Made by a program: the position numbers and the translations under genes. The notes under the pieces are model-generated. The model had not been told where the DNA came from. It saw nothing but the letters and a program-made list of their open reading frames with translations, and ran no database searches. 6,260 nucleotides of DNA from an uncultured Bacilli bacterium (lineage in GTDB: Bacteria; Bacillota_I; Bacilli_A; RF39; UBA660): assembly GCA_934091015.1 (NCBI GenBank), contig CAKOKM010000049.1, positions 1 to 6,260 on the forward strand, read 5' to 3'. Shown here in pieces: positions 1 through 6,260 of the stretch; position 1 is the stretch's first letter; each line of letters begins with the position of its first letter.

Positions 1-3000
1 CTGTATTTACTAATACTTTATCAATCATATATCCAGTATTTGGTGTAAATGTTATTTCAACTTTAGTTCCTTCAACAACACCTATTTTACTTGGTGTAAT
101 TGTTCCATTTCCACCAGGAACTGATGTTATTACATTAAATGTATTTTTAACATCAACTTCAATATCAATATCAGTTATTGTTTTATAGTTTGTAGTATCA
201 ACTGGAGTAAATGTTGCTTTATATTTGGTTTTTCCTACAGTTAACACTGTTGCAGGTGCATTCCAAGTAAATCCTGTTGGTAATGCTACATCTGCTAATA
301 CTTTACCTTTTACAGAAGTTAATCCTGTTGGTACTGTATAATCTGGTGTTGCTTGTGTGATAGACCAGTTAATAACTACATCAGTAGTTGTACCACCAAC
401 CCACTCATAATTATCTTTATCTTTTAAAGATATTGTAAGACTATAATTACCTACATTTGTAGCAGTATTAGTACCTGTAAATTCAAATGTTTCAGTATCA
501 TGGAATGAACTATATCCTTTACTTGTACCATCATATACAAATGATGTTGTACTAGCAGTTGGCTTATTTAATTGTGCTTTCTTAATTGTGAAAGCATAAG
601 TTACACTTCCTACATAGTCAGGATTACTATCTTTAACTTTATAAGTTATTGTATAAGTACCTGCATCTACTGGAGCAAACTTACTACTATATGTTGTGCT
701 ACCAATTCCATTGTAAAATATATCTAATTCATTTACATCGACTTTATTATCTTCAACTGTAATTGTGCCTGTTCCCCATGGAGTTTTAGTAGTATTATCA
801 AAAGTAAATACTTGATTATCCTCTAAACCACTGATTGTTACATTTTCTTTATTTACAACATGAACTGTAAAATCTTTTGATGTTTCTTTCCATTCAGGTG
901 TATCATCTCCACCAAGGTTTACTTTTACTGCTGTAACTGTCATTACAACATCTCCTGCAGTTGCTCCTGCTACATATTCTTCGTTTATAGCATCATATGT
1001 AAGTGCTGTTCCAGATTTAATAGTAAAATCAATGTTTCCTACATTTCCAGTTACTGATTGTTCTAAATAACCTTTTGCTATAGAACCATTAACTCTTACA
1101 TATTGATCTGCAATTGCTAAAGGTTGTTCTGCACTTGTTACTTCAAGTACACCATTTACATGTGTTCCCATTGTATAGTTAGAAGTAATATCTTCACCAT
1201 TTCTCGTTACTTTAACATTGCTTACAGCATTATTTGAAGTACCTACAAATTTTTGACTACCAGTAATTGTAGCTTCTAACATATCACCAGATAATAATAC
1301 ACCATCAGTATATGTATAATTATTATTTATTAATTCAGTACCATCATATTTTTTAGTATCTGAACCAGCTGTTACAACTATTGGTGTTGAAATTGGGTTT
1401 ACTGTTAATTTACCAGCAGCTTTTACAATACCAGAGTAACAACTAGTTACATCAACACCTTCTGCATTTGTTATAGTAATTTTTCCAATTGTATTATTTT
1501 CAATTTTTGTATCTTTAACATCTTTTACTTTACCAGTAATTACTGCAGTAACTTTATCACCATTAGGTAATGTATTGGCAGTTACTGGACTAGCATTATT
1601 TGCCCATAAAACAACATAATCATTTTTTGTATGTTCTGTTCCATCATATGTAAATTCTGCATCATAACTTTTAACTTTTACTTCAGTATCGATCGGTTTA
1701 ATTTCAAAATCAACATTACTTTCACTTTCAATATAGTTTGCACTTGTGATTTTTACATTTACTTTATATTTACCTACTAATATAGGTAATGTCTTTCCTA
1801 TATTTTCATAATTTCCAGAAGTTGTTTCTTTTGAATAATAAACTTCATATTCATTACTTCCTAAAGATTCTAATCCAGTTATACTTAAAGTTGGATTACT
1901 ATTATATATCCAATTGCTTGGATAATGAATTGTTACTCCCTCATAATTTTTCTTTTCAACTTTTAATGTAACTGTTGCTGTATATGTTTTACCATTTTCA
2001 TCAGTTACAGTAATTGTTGTTGTATATGTTCCAGCAACTAGACCAGATTTTGCTTTAATTTTAAAATCATTATTTATTGCACCAATACCTATTGTTGGTT
2101 GTGTAGTTCCAATAATTTCAAATTTTTCATTATCAGATACTGTTACATTAGTAATTTTTAAATTATCAGCTCCAATATTAGTAATTTTAATTGTTGCTTC
2201 TGGTCCATCAGTATATCCAAATGTAACATTTGGTAATGTAACATTATCTACACTTAAACCTGTTTCTTTAGCAAGTTTAATATATTGTGGTTGACTTTCA
2301 CTTGCACCAGTTTTAACATCCATAACTAATGTTGTTTTATCTGCTAGTTCAATTACTCCATTAGCATCAGTATAATATACTTTTGTATCATTTGGTATTA
2401 CTTCATTAATACTTTTTTTACCTAAAATATTGGTTCCTAGTTGAACACCTTGACCTTTTACCATAAGTGTTTCAAAATTGAAGTTTGCCTTCATATTATT
2501 TTCATCAGATCGAGGTAAATGAAATATTGCGCCATCTACATGTCCAACTTCAAAAATACCTTTTTTAACATTAACATTTAATGTAATGTTATGTTTCTTA
2601 GCATAATCACTACCAAATACATCAAATACATATTCATCCCATGAACTTGTTCCAGTAACAGTATAAGTTCCTCCATCAATAGTAAAACCATAAGTCTTAG
2701 GTAAGTTTTCTAATTCTTCAGGCATATAACCAGTGTATAAACTTACCCTTTTACCATTTCCTAATCCAATTATTTTACCATTATTACCATTGCCACTATC
2801 TTTAATGGTTAGATTACTCCTAAAATTATAATTATCATTATTTTTATAACCATAATGGAATATTAAAGGTTTTACTGTTAAATCTAGAGTATGTCCTGCT
2901 AAATCTAAGGTAACATTACCTAAAACATAAAGTTTAAGTTCATTTGCTAACTTAATATTACCACCTAATTTAATAATAGTGTCTTTGCTATTATCAATTT

Positions 3001-3277
3001 GATTAACAGCATCAATTAATGTTGCTTCATCATTAGCCATTATTGTTTGAACTTCTTTTTTCTTAACAGTAATTGGACCCCAATAAGCATCTATCGTATT
3101 AAGTTTATCAGCTCTATTTGCTATTTTAGTGCCTTCTCTATCAGAATACTCTATAATAGAATCAGCGTCAATTACATCATCAACAGTTAAATCAGAAGCA
3201 TTTATCAAAACTGTATGTTTAGGAACATTTTTACTTTCTTTAGTAACATTTGAAAATTTTATTGTTTTTCCACCACC
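1..3277 (-). CDS. Large repetitive surface protein, main body (out of frame with its start; C-terminus beyond left edge)
   Basis: This frame is open for 1,092 codons with no stop up to the window edge. It continues the protein that starts at 3821, one frame back. Counting both parts as one protein, the approximate order is: the rest of a first beta-helix-like module to about residue 250; a second one at 258-510 (TLDLAGHTLDL, LTIKDSGNGNNGKIIG); a Hydin-like/immunoglobulin-like module at 511-625, ending AGTYTTTITVTDENGKTYTA; MBG-like modules at 625-710, 711-810 and 811-898; a less clear module at 898-995; further MBG-like modules at 995-1088 and 1088-1160; a module at 1160-1225 (VDTTNYKTITDIDIEV); then the start of a divergent InlB B-repeat (GGNGTITPSKIGVVEGTKVE). 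Such proteins are extracellular stalks or adhesins. No wall anchor is visible because the C-terminus is missing. The first in-frame ATG (3040-3038) has no good ribosome site, so this is not an independent gene. Domain names are from motif memory; the adhesin role is inferred. Confidence 0.85.
1130..1691 (-). repeat. Two tandem YDGT (MBG-like) modules, about 100 residues each
   Basis: Two adjacent protein modules share the plan KxYDGTE near the start, a central ITGxxK/Q segment, and DVTSCYSG or DITSNYTM followed by GxLxV near the end. The YDGT tyrosines are at residues 726 and 826, exactly 100 apart (codons starting near plus 1646 and 1346). A third YDGT lies at residue 1097 (plus 533) in a shorter module. 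DNA identity between copies is low, so this is an old domain duplication rather than a recent DNA repeat. Confidence 0.6.
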
Positions 3278-3821
3278 CCCTTGCTACCTCATAAAATCCT
3301 GTTATTTTTAGATTTTTAAAAACTAAATTATTAAAGCTTTTTCCTGATACATATGACCAAAAAGTTTCAAGATCTTTTTCATATTCAACATCTACACCAT
3401 CTATTTCAAAATTAACAATATATTCAGCTTTCTGAATTTCGTTATAGATTGGGTCTTCGCTATGAGCTAAAATATTAAGTTTAGCTCTTTTAGAACTATT
3501 TGAATTAATGAATTTTAAGTCTAAACTATTTTTATATATCAATTGTAATCTTTGTTTTTCTGGTATAGTTAATGTAAAGCCATTAAAATCCAAAGTTTTA
3601 GACATTTCAATAAAGATTTTTGTATCTAAATCATCTCTTAATGTAATGTCACTAGTAAGTTTAACTACATCAGTTACACTATCACCCATTTTATCAGTTA
3701 AATCTGAATAATTATTAACTTCTGCAGTTTCTGCATTTACATTAGTTAAACCCACGGCAAAGATTGCTACTAATGTAAATAATGTCATAGTCAATTTTTT
3801 GACTAATTTAGATTTGTTCAT
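3240..3821 (-). CDS. N-terminal part of the same surface protein, cut short by a frameshift
   Basis: The ATG at 3821-3819 has a strong Shine-Dalgarno (AAGGAGG, 3836-3830) 8 bases upstream. A longer reading from a TTG at 3887 adds 22 residues before the signal peptide and has no such site, so it is rejected. Residues 1-30 are a classical Sec signal peptide: MNKSKLVKK, a hydrophobic stretch (MTLFTLVAIFAVGL), then a likely signal peptidase I site near NVNA-ET. From about residue 33 the pattern (DVVKLTSDITL, TLDFNGFTLTI, NLVFKNLKITGF) has the strand-turn rhythm of right-handed beta-helix/pectate-lyase-like surface modules. After Arg181-Gly182 the frame shifts into 11 unrelated residues (WWKNNKIFKCY) and a stop. 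The -1 frame resumes the beta-helix pattern (GGGKTIKFSNVT), so this is the front of the protein encoded down to position 1. Function unknown; a surface adhesin or stalk is inferred. Confidence 0.85.
   Translation of the reverse strand: MNKSKLVKKLTMTLFTLVAIFAVGLTNVNAETAEVNNYSDLTDKMGDSVTDVVKLTSDITLRDDLDTKIFIEMSKTLDFNGFTLTIPEKQRLQLIYKNSLDLKFINSNSSKRAKLNILAHSEDPIYNEIQKAEYIVNFEIDGVDVEYEKDLETFWSYVSGKSFNNLVFKNLKITGFYEVARGWWKNNKIFKCY
3269..3284 (-). other. Frameshift point in a five-G run of the surface-protein gene
   Basis: On the minus strand the text is GCAAGGGGGTGGTGGA. The upstream frame reads GCA AGG GGG TGG TGG and stops 27 bases after the last TGG. Moving one base back gives GGT GGT GGA and then more than a thousand open codons with recognisable modules. 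One extra G (six instead of five) would restore a single frame reading Ala-Arg-Gly-Gly-Gly-Gly-Lys-Thr. The cause could be a sequencing or assembly error, a recent mutation, slipped-strand phase variation, or ribosomal -1 slippage on A-AGG-GGG. That site is a poor slippery heptamer, because AGG re-pairs imperfectly on AAG. Confidence 0.8.
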
Positions 3822-3858
3822 CAAATCTTCCTCCTTCCTATTATATTCTATCATATTA

Positions 3859-3887
3859 TTTTTAAATCTAAAATATATTTTTAACAA
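3859..3887 (-). promoter_or_regulatory. Possible promoter of the surface-protein gene
   Basis: On the minus strand TTGTTA (3887-3882) and TAAAAA (3864-3859) are separated by 17 bases; each matches the sigma-A consensus at 4 of 6 positions. Transcription would begin near 3852 and leave about 30 bases before the ATG, enough to include the Shine-Dalgarno site. The region is so AT-rich that similar pairs arise by chance, so this is only a candidate. A perfect TATAAT nearer the gene is too close to the ribosome site to serve. Confidence 0.3.
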
Positions 3888-3942
3888 GCAGAATTAAAAT
3901 TTAGTATACAAAAATATTATATTAAAGTTTTAGTAATTAATG

Positions 3943-3959
3943 CATCATTTAAAATGATG
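3943..3959 (-). terminator. Small hairpin after the lipoprotein gene
   Basis: CATCATTT and AAATGATG form an almost perfect inverted repeat around one base, 20 bases past the lipoprotein stop codon. As RNA it would be about 6 pairs with a 5-base loop. No clear U-run follows, so it may be a weak terminator or an RNA 3'-end stabiliser rather than a classical intrinsic terminator. Confidence 0.3.
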
Positions 3960-3978
3960 ATTATATGTTCATAAATTT

Positions 3979-4377
3979 TTAAACATTTTTAAATGAGCAA
4001 TTATTATTTTCCCATAAATGATAAAATTCATCAGCTGTTGTCCAATCTAAATTATATTTTTCATACAAGTTACAATTTGTTATATCCTGTATTACTAATG
4101 CTGAAAGATAAGCATTTAATCCTGATAACTCATTATTTTTATACATATTTTCTAATACTGAAACTGCATCCTTACCTAATTTTACAATATTATTATAATA
4201 TTCATTATTTGTATAATCATAAGGATTAGATGATGTCATATTTGAAACTTCATTAATTTTATTTAAGTTAGACATAATTTCATTTTTTAATTGTTCATTA
4301 TTTGTATAACTTTTCTTATCGCTACAACCACACAAACAAAAAATACATATTAAACTTATAAAAATTATTTTCTTCAT
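3979..4377 (-). CDS. Small lipoprotein of unknown function
   Basis: This 132-residue protein begins MKK followed by a short hydrophobic stretch and the lipobox LCGC, so Cys18 is the expected lipidated residue; the mature protein would sit on the outer face of the membrane. The start is supported by AAGGAA (4387-4382), 4 bases before the ATG. After an Asn/Lys-rich linker (about residues 20-45) there is one compact, probably helical domain with NPYDYTNNEYYNNIVKLGKD and ENMYKNNELSGLNAYLSALV, ending in TTADEFYHLWE. I associate this 'NPYDY...LG...GL..Y..AL' layout with small uncharacterised lipoproteins of Bacillota, but I cannot name a family or function. The next gene downstream is the surface protein; the upstream ATPase appears unrelated. 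It looks complete. Confidence 0.85.
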   Translation of the reverse strand: MKKIIFISLICIFCLCGCSDKKSYTNNEQLKNEIMSNLNKINEVSNMTSSNPYDYTNNEYYNNIVKLGKDAVSVLENMYKNNELSGLNAYLSALVIQDITNCNLYEKYNLDWTTADEFYHLWENNNCSFKNV

Positions 4378-4405
4378 AATGTTCCTTACTCTCTACTTAC
4401 TATTT

Positions 4406-4444
4406 AATTATATCTAAATAATTTATAATGCTAAAAAAATTTTA
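4406..4444. repeat. Left copy of an imperfect 39-bp direct repeat flanking the ATPase locus
   Basis: It aligns with 5954-5992 in the same orientation at about 35 of 40 columns with two one-base gaps, including 12 identical bases at the left end (AATTATATCTAA) and TTTATAAYGCTAAAA. On the minus strand it reads ...TTA GCA TTA TAA, i.e. Leu-Ala-Leu-stop, the same ending as the carboxypeptidase gene. To the left the copies diverge abruptly; to the right similarity fades gradually. It looks like a relic of the carboxypeptidase gene's 3' end left beside the lipoprotein gene. Confidence 0.6.
4407..4435 (-). promoter_or_regulatory. Possible promoter of the lipoprotein gene
   Basis: A perfect -10 box TATAAT (4412-4407) follows a weak -35 match TTTAGC (4435-4430) after 17 bases. 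Transcription would start near 4400, giving a leader of about 23 bases that contains the Shine-Dalgarno site AAGGAA. The whole element lies inside the degenerate copy of the carboxypeptidase gene's 3' end. If real, the lipoprotein's promoter is made from duplicated sequence. Confidence 0.35.
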
Positions 4445-4501
4445 TATTTAACAATATTCTTGCAAATCTAAATTATATTTTCACGTATTTCATTAGTTCG
4501 T

Positions 4502-5773
4502 TTACGGTCTCAATGCCGTTATAGGAATAATATATATCCCTGTATCAGGATCTTTTACAACACTATTCCATAATCCACATATAATACACATAAATGCAGG
4601 TTTTTTATCCACTTTTTCATAAAATTTTAATAAGTTAGACTTTGCTTCCTCAATTTGATTAGCACCTAATTTTATTTCTATTGCACCATATTTGCCTTCA
4701 TCATTTACCACAATAGCATCTACTTCTAAACCGCTTACATTATTTCTAAAATGTCTTAATTCTCCATCATTATAATCCGAATAAATTCTAAGATCTCTTT
4801 CTACTAATGCCTCGAATAAGAATCCAAAAGTATTTAAATCTTGAATTAATTTGTCATAATTAAGTCCAAGTAAAGCACAGACAAGTGATGGATCAGTAAA
4901 ATGTCTTTTAGAAGTTTTACCAATATTCTCTCTTGATCTAATATTGGGATTAAATGCTTTTTGATTTTCAATTAAATGTAATTTATCTAAAACGTTAAGG
5001 TATTCACCAACTGTTTCTTTATTAATTGAATCATACTCATTTTCTATAATATCTTTTATCAAAGTTTCATTTGATGCAAGAGTAGATTCATTTCTTGCAA
5101 GAGACTTTAACAACATTTCCATTTTACTACGATCTCTTTTAACATTATCTATTTCATTAATATCTTTATCTAATATATCCTTTATATAGCTTTTAGCAAC
5201 CATTTGAGCTTCTTTAGCAGGTTTATCAATATTTTCAGGCCATCCTCCTTTTAATATCAAATCTGCAATATCTTCAAGCAATAATTCCTTAGTTTGATGA
5301 GTTATTAAAGCTTCATTATTAAATAAATTTTTAAGAGAAACCGTTCCTTGAGAATTCCCTGATTCAAATAATGACATAGTTCCCATATTTAATTTACATA
5401 TTCTTCCGGCTCCAGAATGATTAATTGTATTTTCTTTTTCCGTTGCTGATCCTGTCAAAATAAATTTTCCTTTTATCTTATCTTCATCGCATTTTCTTCG
5501 AACAACATCCCAAATTTGAGGAATTAGTTGCCATTCATCAATAAGAATAGGATAATCTCCTAATAATATTTGATTAACATCAATTTGAGCAAGATTAAAC
5601 ATTTTTTTATCGTTTGAATCTATATATTTTACTGTTTTAGAATGTGCTAAACTTGTCCATGTTTTACCACACCACTTTGGTCCAATAATTGAGATGGCAC
5701 CAAAAACATTTAAACACTCCTCTATTTTTTTATCAATTAATCTTGGTTTATAACCTTCCTTTTTTAAAGACAT
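4502..5773 (-). CDS. AAA_14/DUF4143 family ATP-binding protein
   Basis: The 423 residues span a complete member of the P-loop ATPase family with an N-terminal AAA_14 domain and a C-terminal DUF4143 domain. The Walker A loop is GPKWCGKT (31-38), Walker B is ILIDE (76-80, Asp79-Glu80), a sensor-like ILTGSA is at 105-110, and a candidate arginine finger is Arg124 in GAGR. GGWPE (176-180) marks the family's linker. Residues about 200-290 form a helical, winged-helix-like stretch. The C-terminal part contains FEALVE (320-325), then EVD (350-352) and IEIKLG (366-371 region), a PD-(D/E)XK nuclease-like pattern typical of DUF4143. The ending LRP and the length fit the family. GGTGAT at 5783-5778, 4 bases before the ATG, matches the 16S anti-Shine-Dalgarno. 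The family is common in gut bacteria and archaea but its role is not settled; DNA-related or toxin-like functions are only speculation. It is likely transcribed alone and sits between direct repeats. Confidence 0.95.
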   Translation of the reverse strand: MSLKKEGYKPRLIDKKIEECLNVFGAISIIGPKWCGKTWTSLAHSKTVKYIDSNDKKMFNLAQIDVNQILLGDYPILIDEWQLIPQIWDVVRRKCDEDKIKGKFILTGSATEKENTINHSGAGRICKLNMGTMSLFESGNSQGTVSLKNLFNNEALITHQTKELLLEDIADLILKGGWPENIDKPAKEAQMVAKSYIKDILDKDINEIDNVKRDRSKMEMLLKSLARNESTLASNETLIKDIIENEYDSINKETVGEYLNVLDKLHLIENQKAFNPNIRSRENIGKTSKRHFTDPSLVCALLGLNYDKLIQDLNTFGFLFEALVERDLRIYSDYNDGELRHFRNNVSGLEVDAIVVNDEGKYGAIEIKLGANQIEEAKSNLLKFYEKVDKKPAFMCIICGLWNSVVKDPDTGIYIIPITALRP

Positions 5774-5792
5774 AAATCATCACCCTAGTAAA

Positions 5793-5821
5793 ATTTTAAC
5801 ATAAAAATTAAATATTAGCAA
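5793..5821 (-). promoter_or_regulatory. Extended -10 promoter of the ATPase gene
   Basis: TTGCTA (5821-5816) and TAAAAT (5798-5793) are 17 bases apart on the minus strand, and TGT precedes the -10 box, giving the extended form TGnTAAAAT. Transcription should start near 5786, so the leader would be only about 13 bases, starting at or just before the ribosome site. The nearest of the 23-bp-period repeats ends 3 bases upstream of the -35 box. Confidence 0.55.
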
Positions 5822-5824
5822 TTC

Positions 5825-5893
5825 TAACCGTAAGATTTTAAATATTTTAACCGTAAGATTTTAAGACATTTAACCGTAAGATTTTAAGATTTT
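5825..5893 (+). repeat. Three direct repeats, 17-bp core at exact 23-bp period
   Basis: TAACCGTAAGATTTTAA occurs without mismatch at 5825-5841, 5848-5864 and 5871-5887. The starts are exactly 23 bp apart and each core is followed by a variable 6-base linker (ATATTT, GACATT, GATTTT). On the ATPase coding strand the core reads TTAAAATCTTACGGTTA. Invariant cores with varying linkers at fixed spacing look like a set of protein-binding sites (operator or iteron type) rather than simple slippage. Their position just upstream of the ATPase promoter suggests control of that gene. A CGGTTA half-site in the opposite sense lies at 5906-5911. Confidence 0.9.
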
Positions 5894-5938
5894 CTAGTAT
5901 TTTGCCGGTTATTTTTAACAACAATAATTTTTATAATT

Positions 5939-5967
5939 AAAAAAACACCTAGAAATTATATCTAAGT
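5939..5967 (-). terminator. Intrinsic terminator of the carboxypeptidase gene
   Basis: Starting two bases after the stop codon, the minus strand reads ACTTAGA, a 7-base loop, then TCTAGGT, a 7-pair stem with one G-T pair, followed by GTTTTTTTAATT. This is a standard Rho-independent terminator. The left half of the stem falls inside the repeat shared with 4406-4444, whereas the right half and the T-run do not. Confidence 0.7.
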
Positions 5968-5992
5968 ATTTATAACGCTAAAATAAGTTTTA
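5954..5992. repeat. Right copy of the imperfect direct repeat flanking the ATPase locus
   Basis: This copy covers the last seven codons and the stop of the carboxypeptidase gene plus the first half of its terminator. The partner is at 4406-4444, 1,548 bp away in the same orientation. Differences are one transition in GCG/GCA, one further transition, one transversion and two single-base gaps. See the left copy for the inference about insertion. Confidence 0.6.
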
Positions 5993-6260
5993 AGTTTCTT
6001 TTCATTAAATCAAAGATATTAGCTTTAATAACATCTTCTTTTATAGTAATATCTATGTTTTTAATTATCTTTCCATTACTTATAATATCTAATGTACCTA
6101 TTTTATCACCTACTTTTAAGGGAGCCTTTACTTTATCCAAGTTAATATCATAACTATAATTATTAGTTTCATTTAAACCTTCTAAGTTGGTTGCATCTCC
6201 ATTAATTGATAAATCATAATTTTCTTTTTTACTATTAAAAATATAAACAGAACCAATATT
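5970..6260 (-). CDS. D-alanyl-D-alanine carboxypeptidase (PBP5 type), C-terminal end; 5' part beyond right edge
   Basis: The visible 96 residues match the PBP5 C-terminal beta-domain followed by a membrane-anchoring amphipathic helix. The hallmark is VKAPLKVGDKIGTLDI, continuing into SNGKIIKNIDITIKEDVIKA, then the helix NIFDLMKRNLKLILAL before the TAA stop. In this family (DacA/DacF) the missing N-terminal domain is a serine transpeptidase-fold enzyme that removes the terminal D-Ala from peptidoglycan stem peptides on the outer side of the membrane. The catalytic SxxK, SxN and KTG motifs lie outside the window, so activity cannot be judged and dacA versus dacF cannot be chosen. An intrinsic terminator follows directly. 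The gene's last bases are duplicated near 4430, upstream of the lipoprotein gene. Confidence 0.88.
   Translation of the reverse strand, partial: NIGSVYIFNSKKENYDLSINGDATNLEGLNETNNYSYDINLDKVKAPLKVGDKIGTLDIISNGKIIKNIDITIKEDVIKANIFDLMKRNLKLILAL

Noticed and set aside
1789..1971. Plus-strand open frames here and at 3129-3311, 3508-3711 and 3993-4229
   Set aside because: They lie opposite well-supported minus-strand genes, have low-complexity content and no good ribosome sites; they are shadows.
3269..3284. Programmed -1 ribosomal frameshift
   Set aside because: A-AGG-GGG is not a proper slippery heptamer, and I see no clear stem or pseudoknot just downstream; sequence error or mutation is more likely.
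3822..3887. Longer start (TTG at 3887) for the surface protein
   Set aside because: It would put 22 charged and polar residues before a clean signal peptide, while a strong Shine-Dalgarno sits at the right distance from the ATG at 3821.
4502..5773. Transposase or integrase in the putative inserted unit
   Set aside because: The only gene in it is a P-loop AAA_14/DUF4143 ATPase; no DDE, HUH, serine or tyrosine recombinase motif is seen.
5825..5893. CRISPR array
   Set aside because: The repeat is only 17 bp and the linkers are 6 bp, too short for spacers; no cas gene is present.
1..6260. Mycoplasma-type genetic code or wall-less Mollicute
   Set aside because: Trp is coded by TGG, no in-frame TGA occurs in the genes, and a peptidoglycan carboxypeptidase is present.

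Overview
The window is strongly AT-rich and every supportable gene is on the minus strand. In-frame Trp codons are TGG and no TGA is read through, so the standard code applies. Purine-rich Shine-Dalgarno sites, a lipobox lipoprotein, a Sec-exported multidomain surface protein and a D-Ala-D-Ala carboxypeptidase together suggest a walled, low-GC Bacillota, probably a gut-type Bacilli/Erysipelotrichia-like or clostridial lineage. The species cannot be told from this window.

Layout in transcription order (right to left): (1) 6260-5970, the last 96 codons of a penicillin-binding-protein-5-type D-alanyl-D-alanine carboxypeptidase, closed by an intrinsic terminator at 5967-5939. (2) 5966-5774, an intergenic region with three 17-bp direct repeats at an exact 23-bp period, lying just upstream of an extended -10 promoter. 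(3) 5773-4502, a complete 423-residue AAA_14/DUF4143 ATPase. (4) 4501-4378, a short spacer holding a degenerate second copy of the carboxypeptidase gene's 3' end. (5) 4377-3979, a 132-residue lipoprotein of unknown function. (6) 3821 to the left edge, one very large secreted surface protein (about 1,274 residues visible, C-terminus outside the window), broken by a one-base frameshift in a run of five G at 3280-3276.

The surface protein starts with a signal peptide and two beta-helix-like modules. Ig-like/MBG-like modules follow, and an InlB-B-type repeat begins at the left edge. Carboxypeptidase, lipoprotein and surface protein are all envelope genes; the ATPase looks like an intruder among them. 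The ATPase locus is bracketed by imperfect direct repeats of about 39 bp (4406-4444 and 5954-5992) that include the end of the carboxypeptidase gene. This suggests that the ATPase and its repeat-bearing control region arrived as a unit of about 1.55 kb between the carboxypeptidase and lipoprotein genes. That unit, with its 23-bp-period repeats, is the best candidate here for something undescribed. The frameshifted adhesin is the second point of interest.
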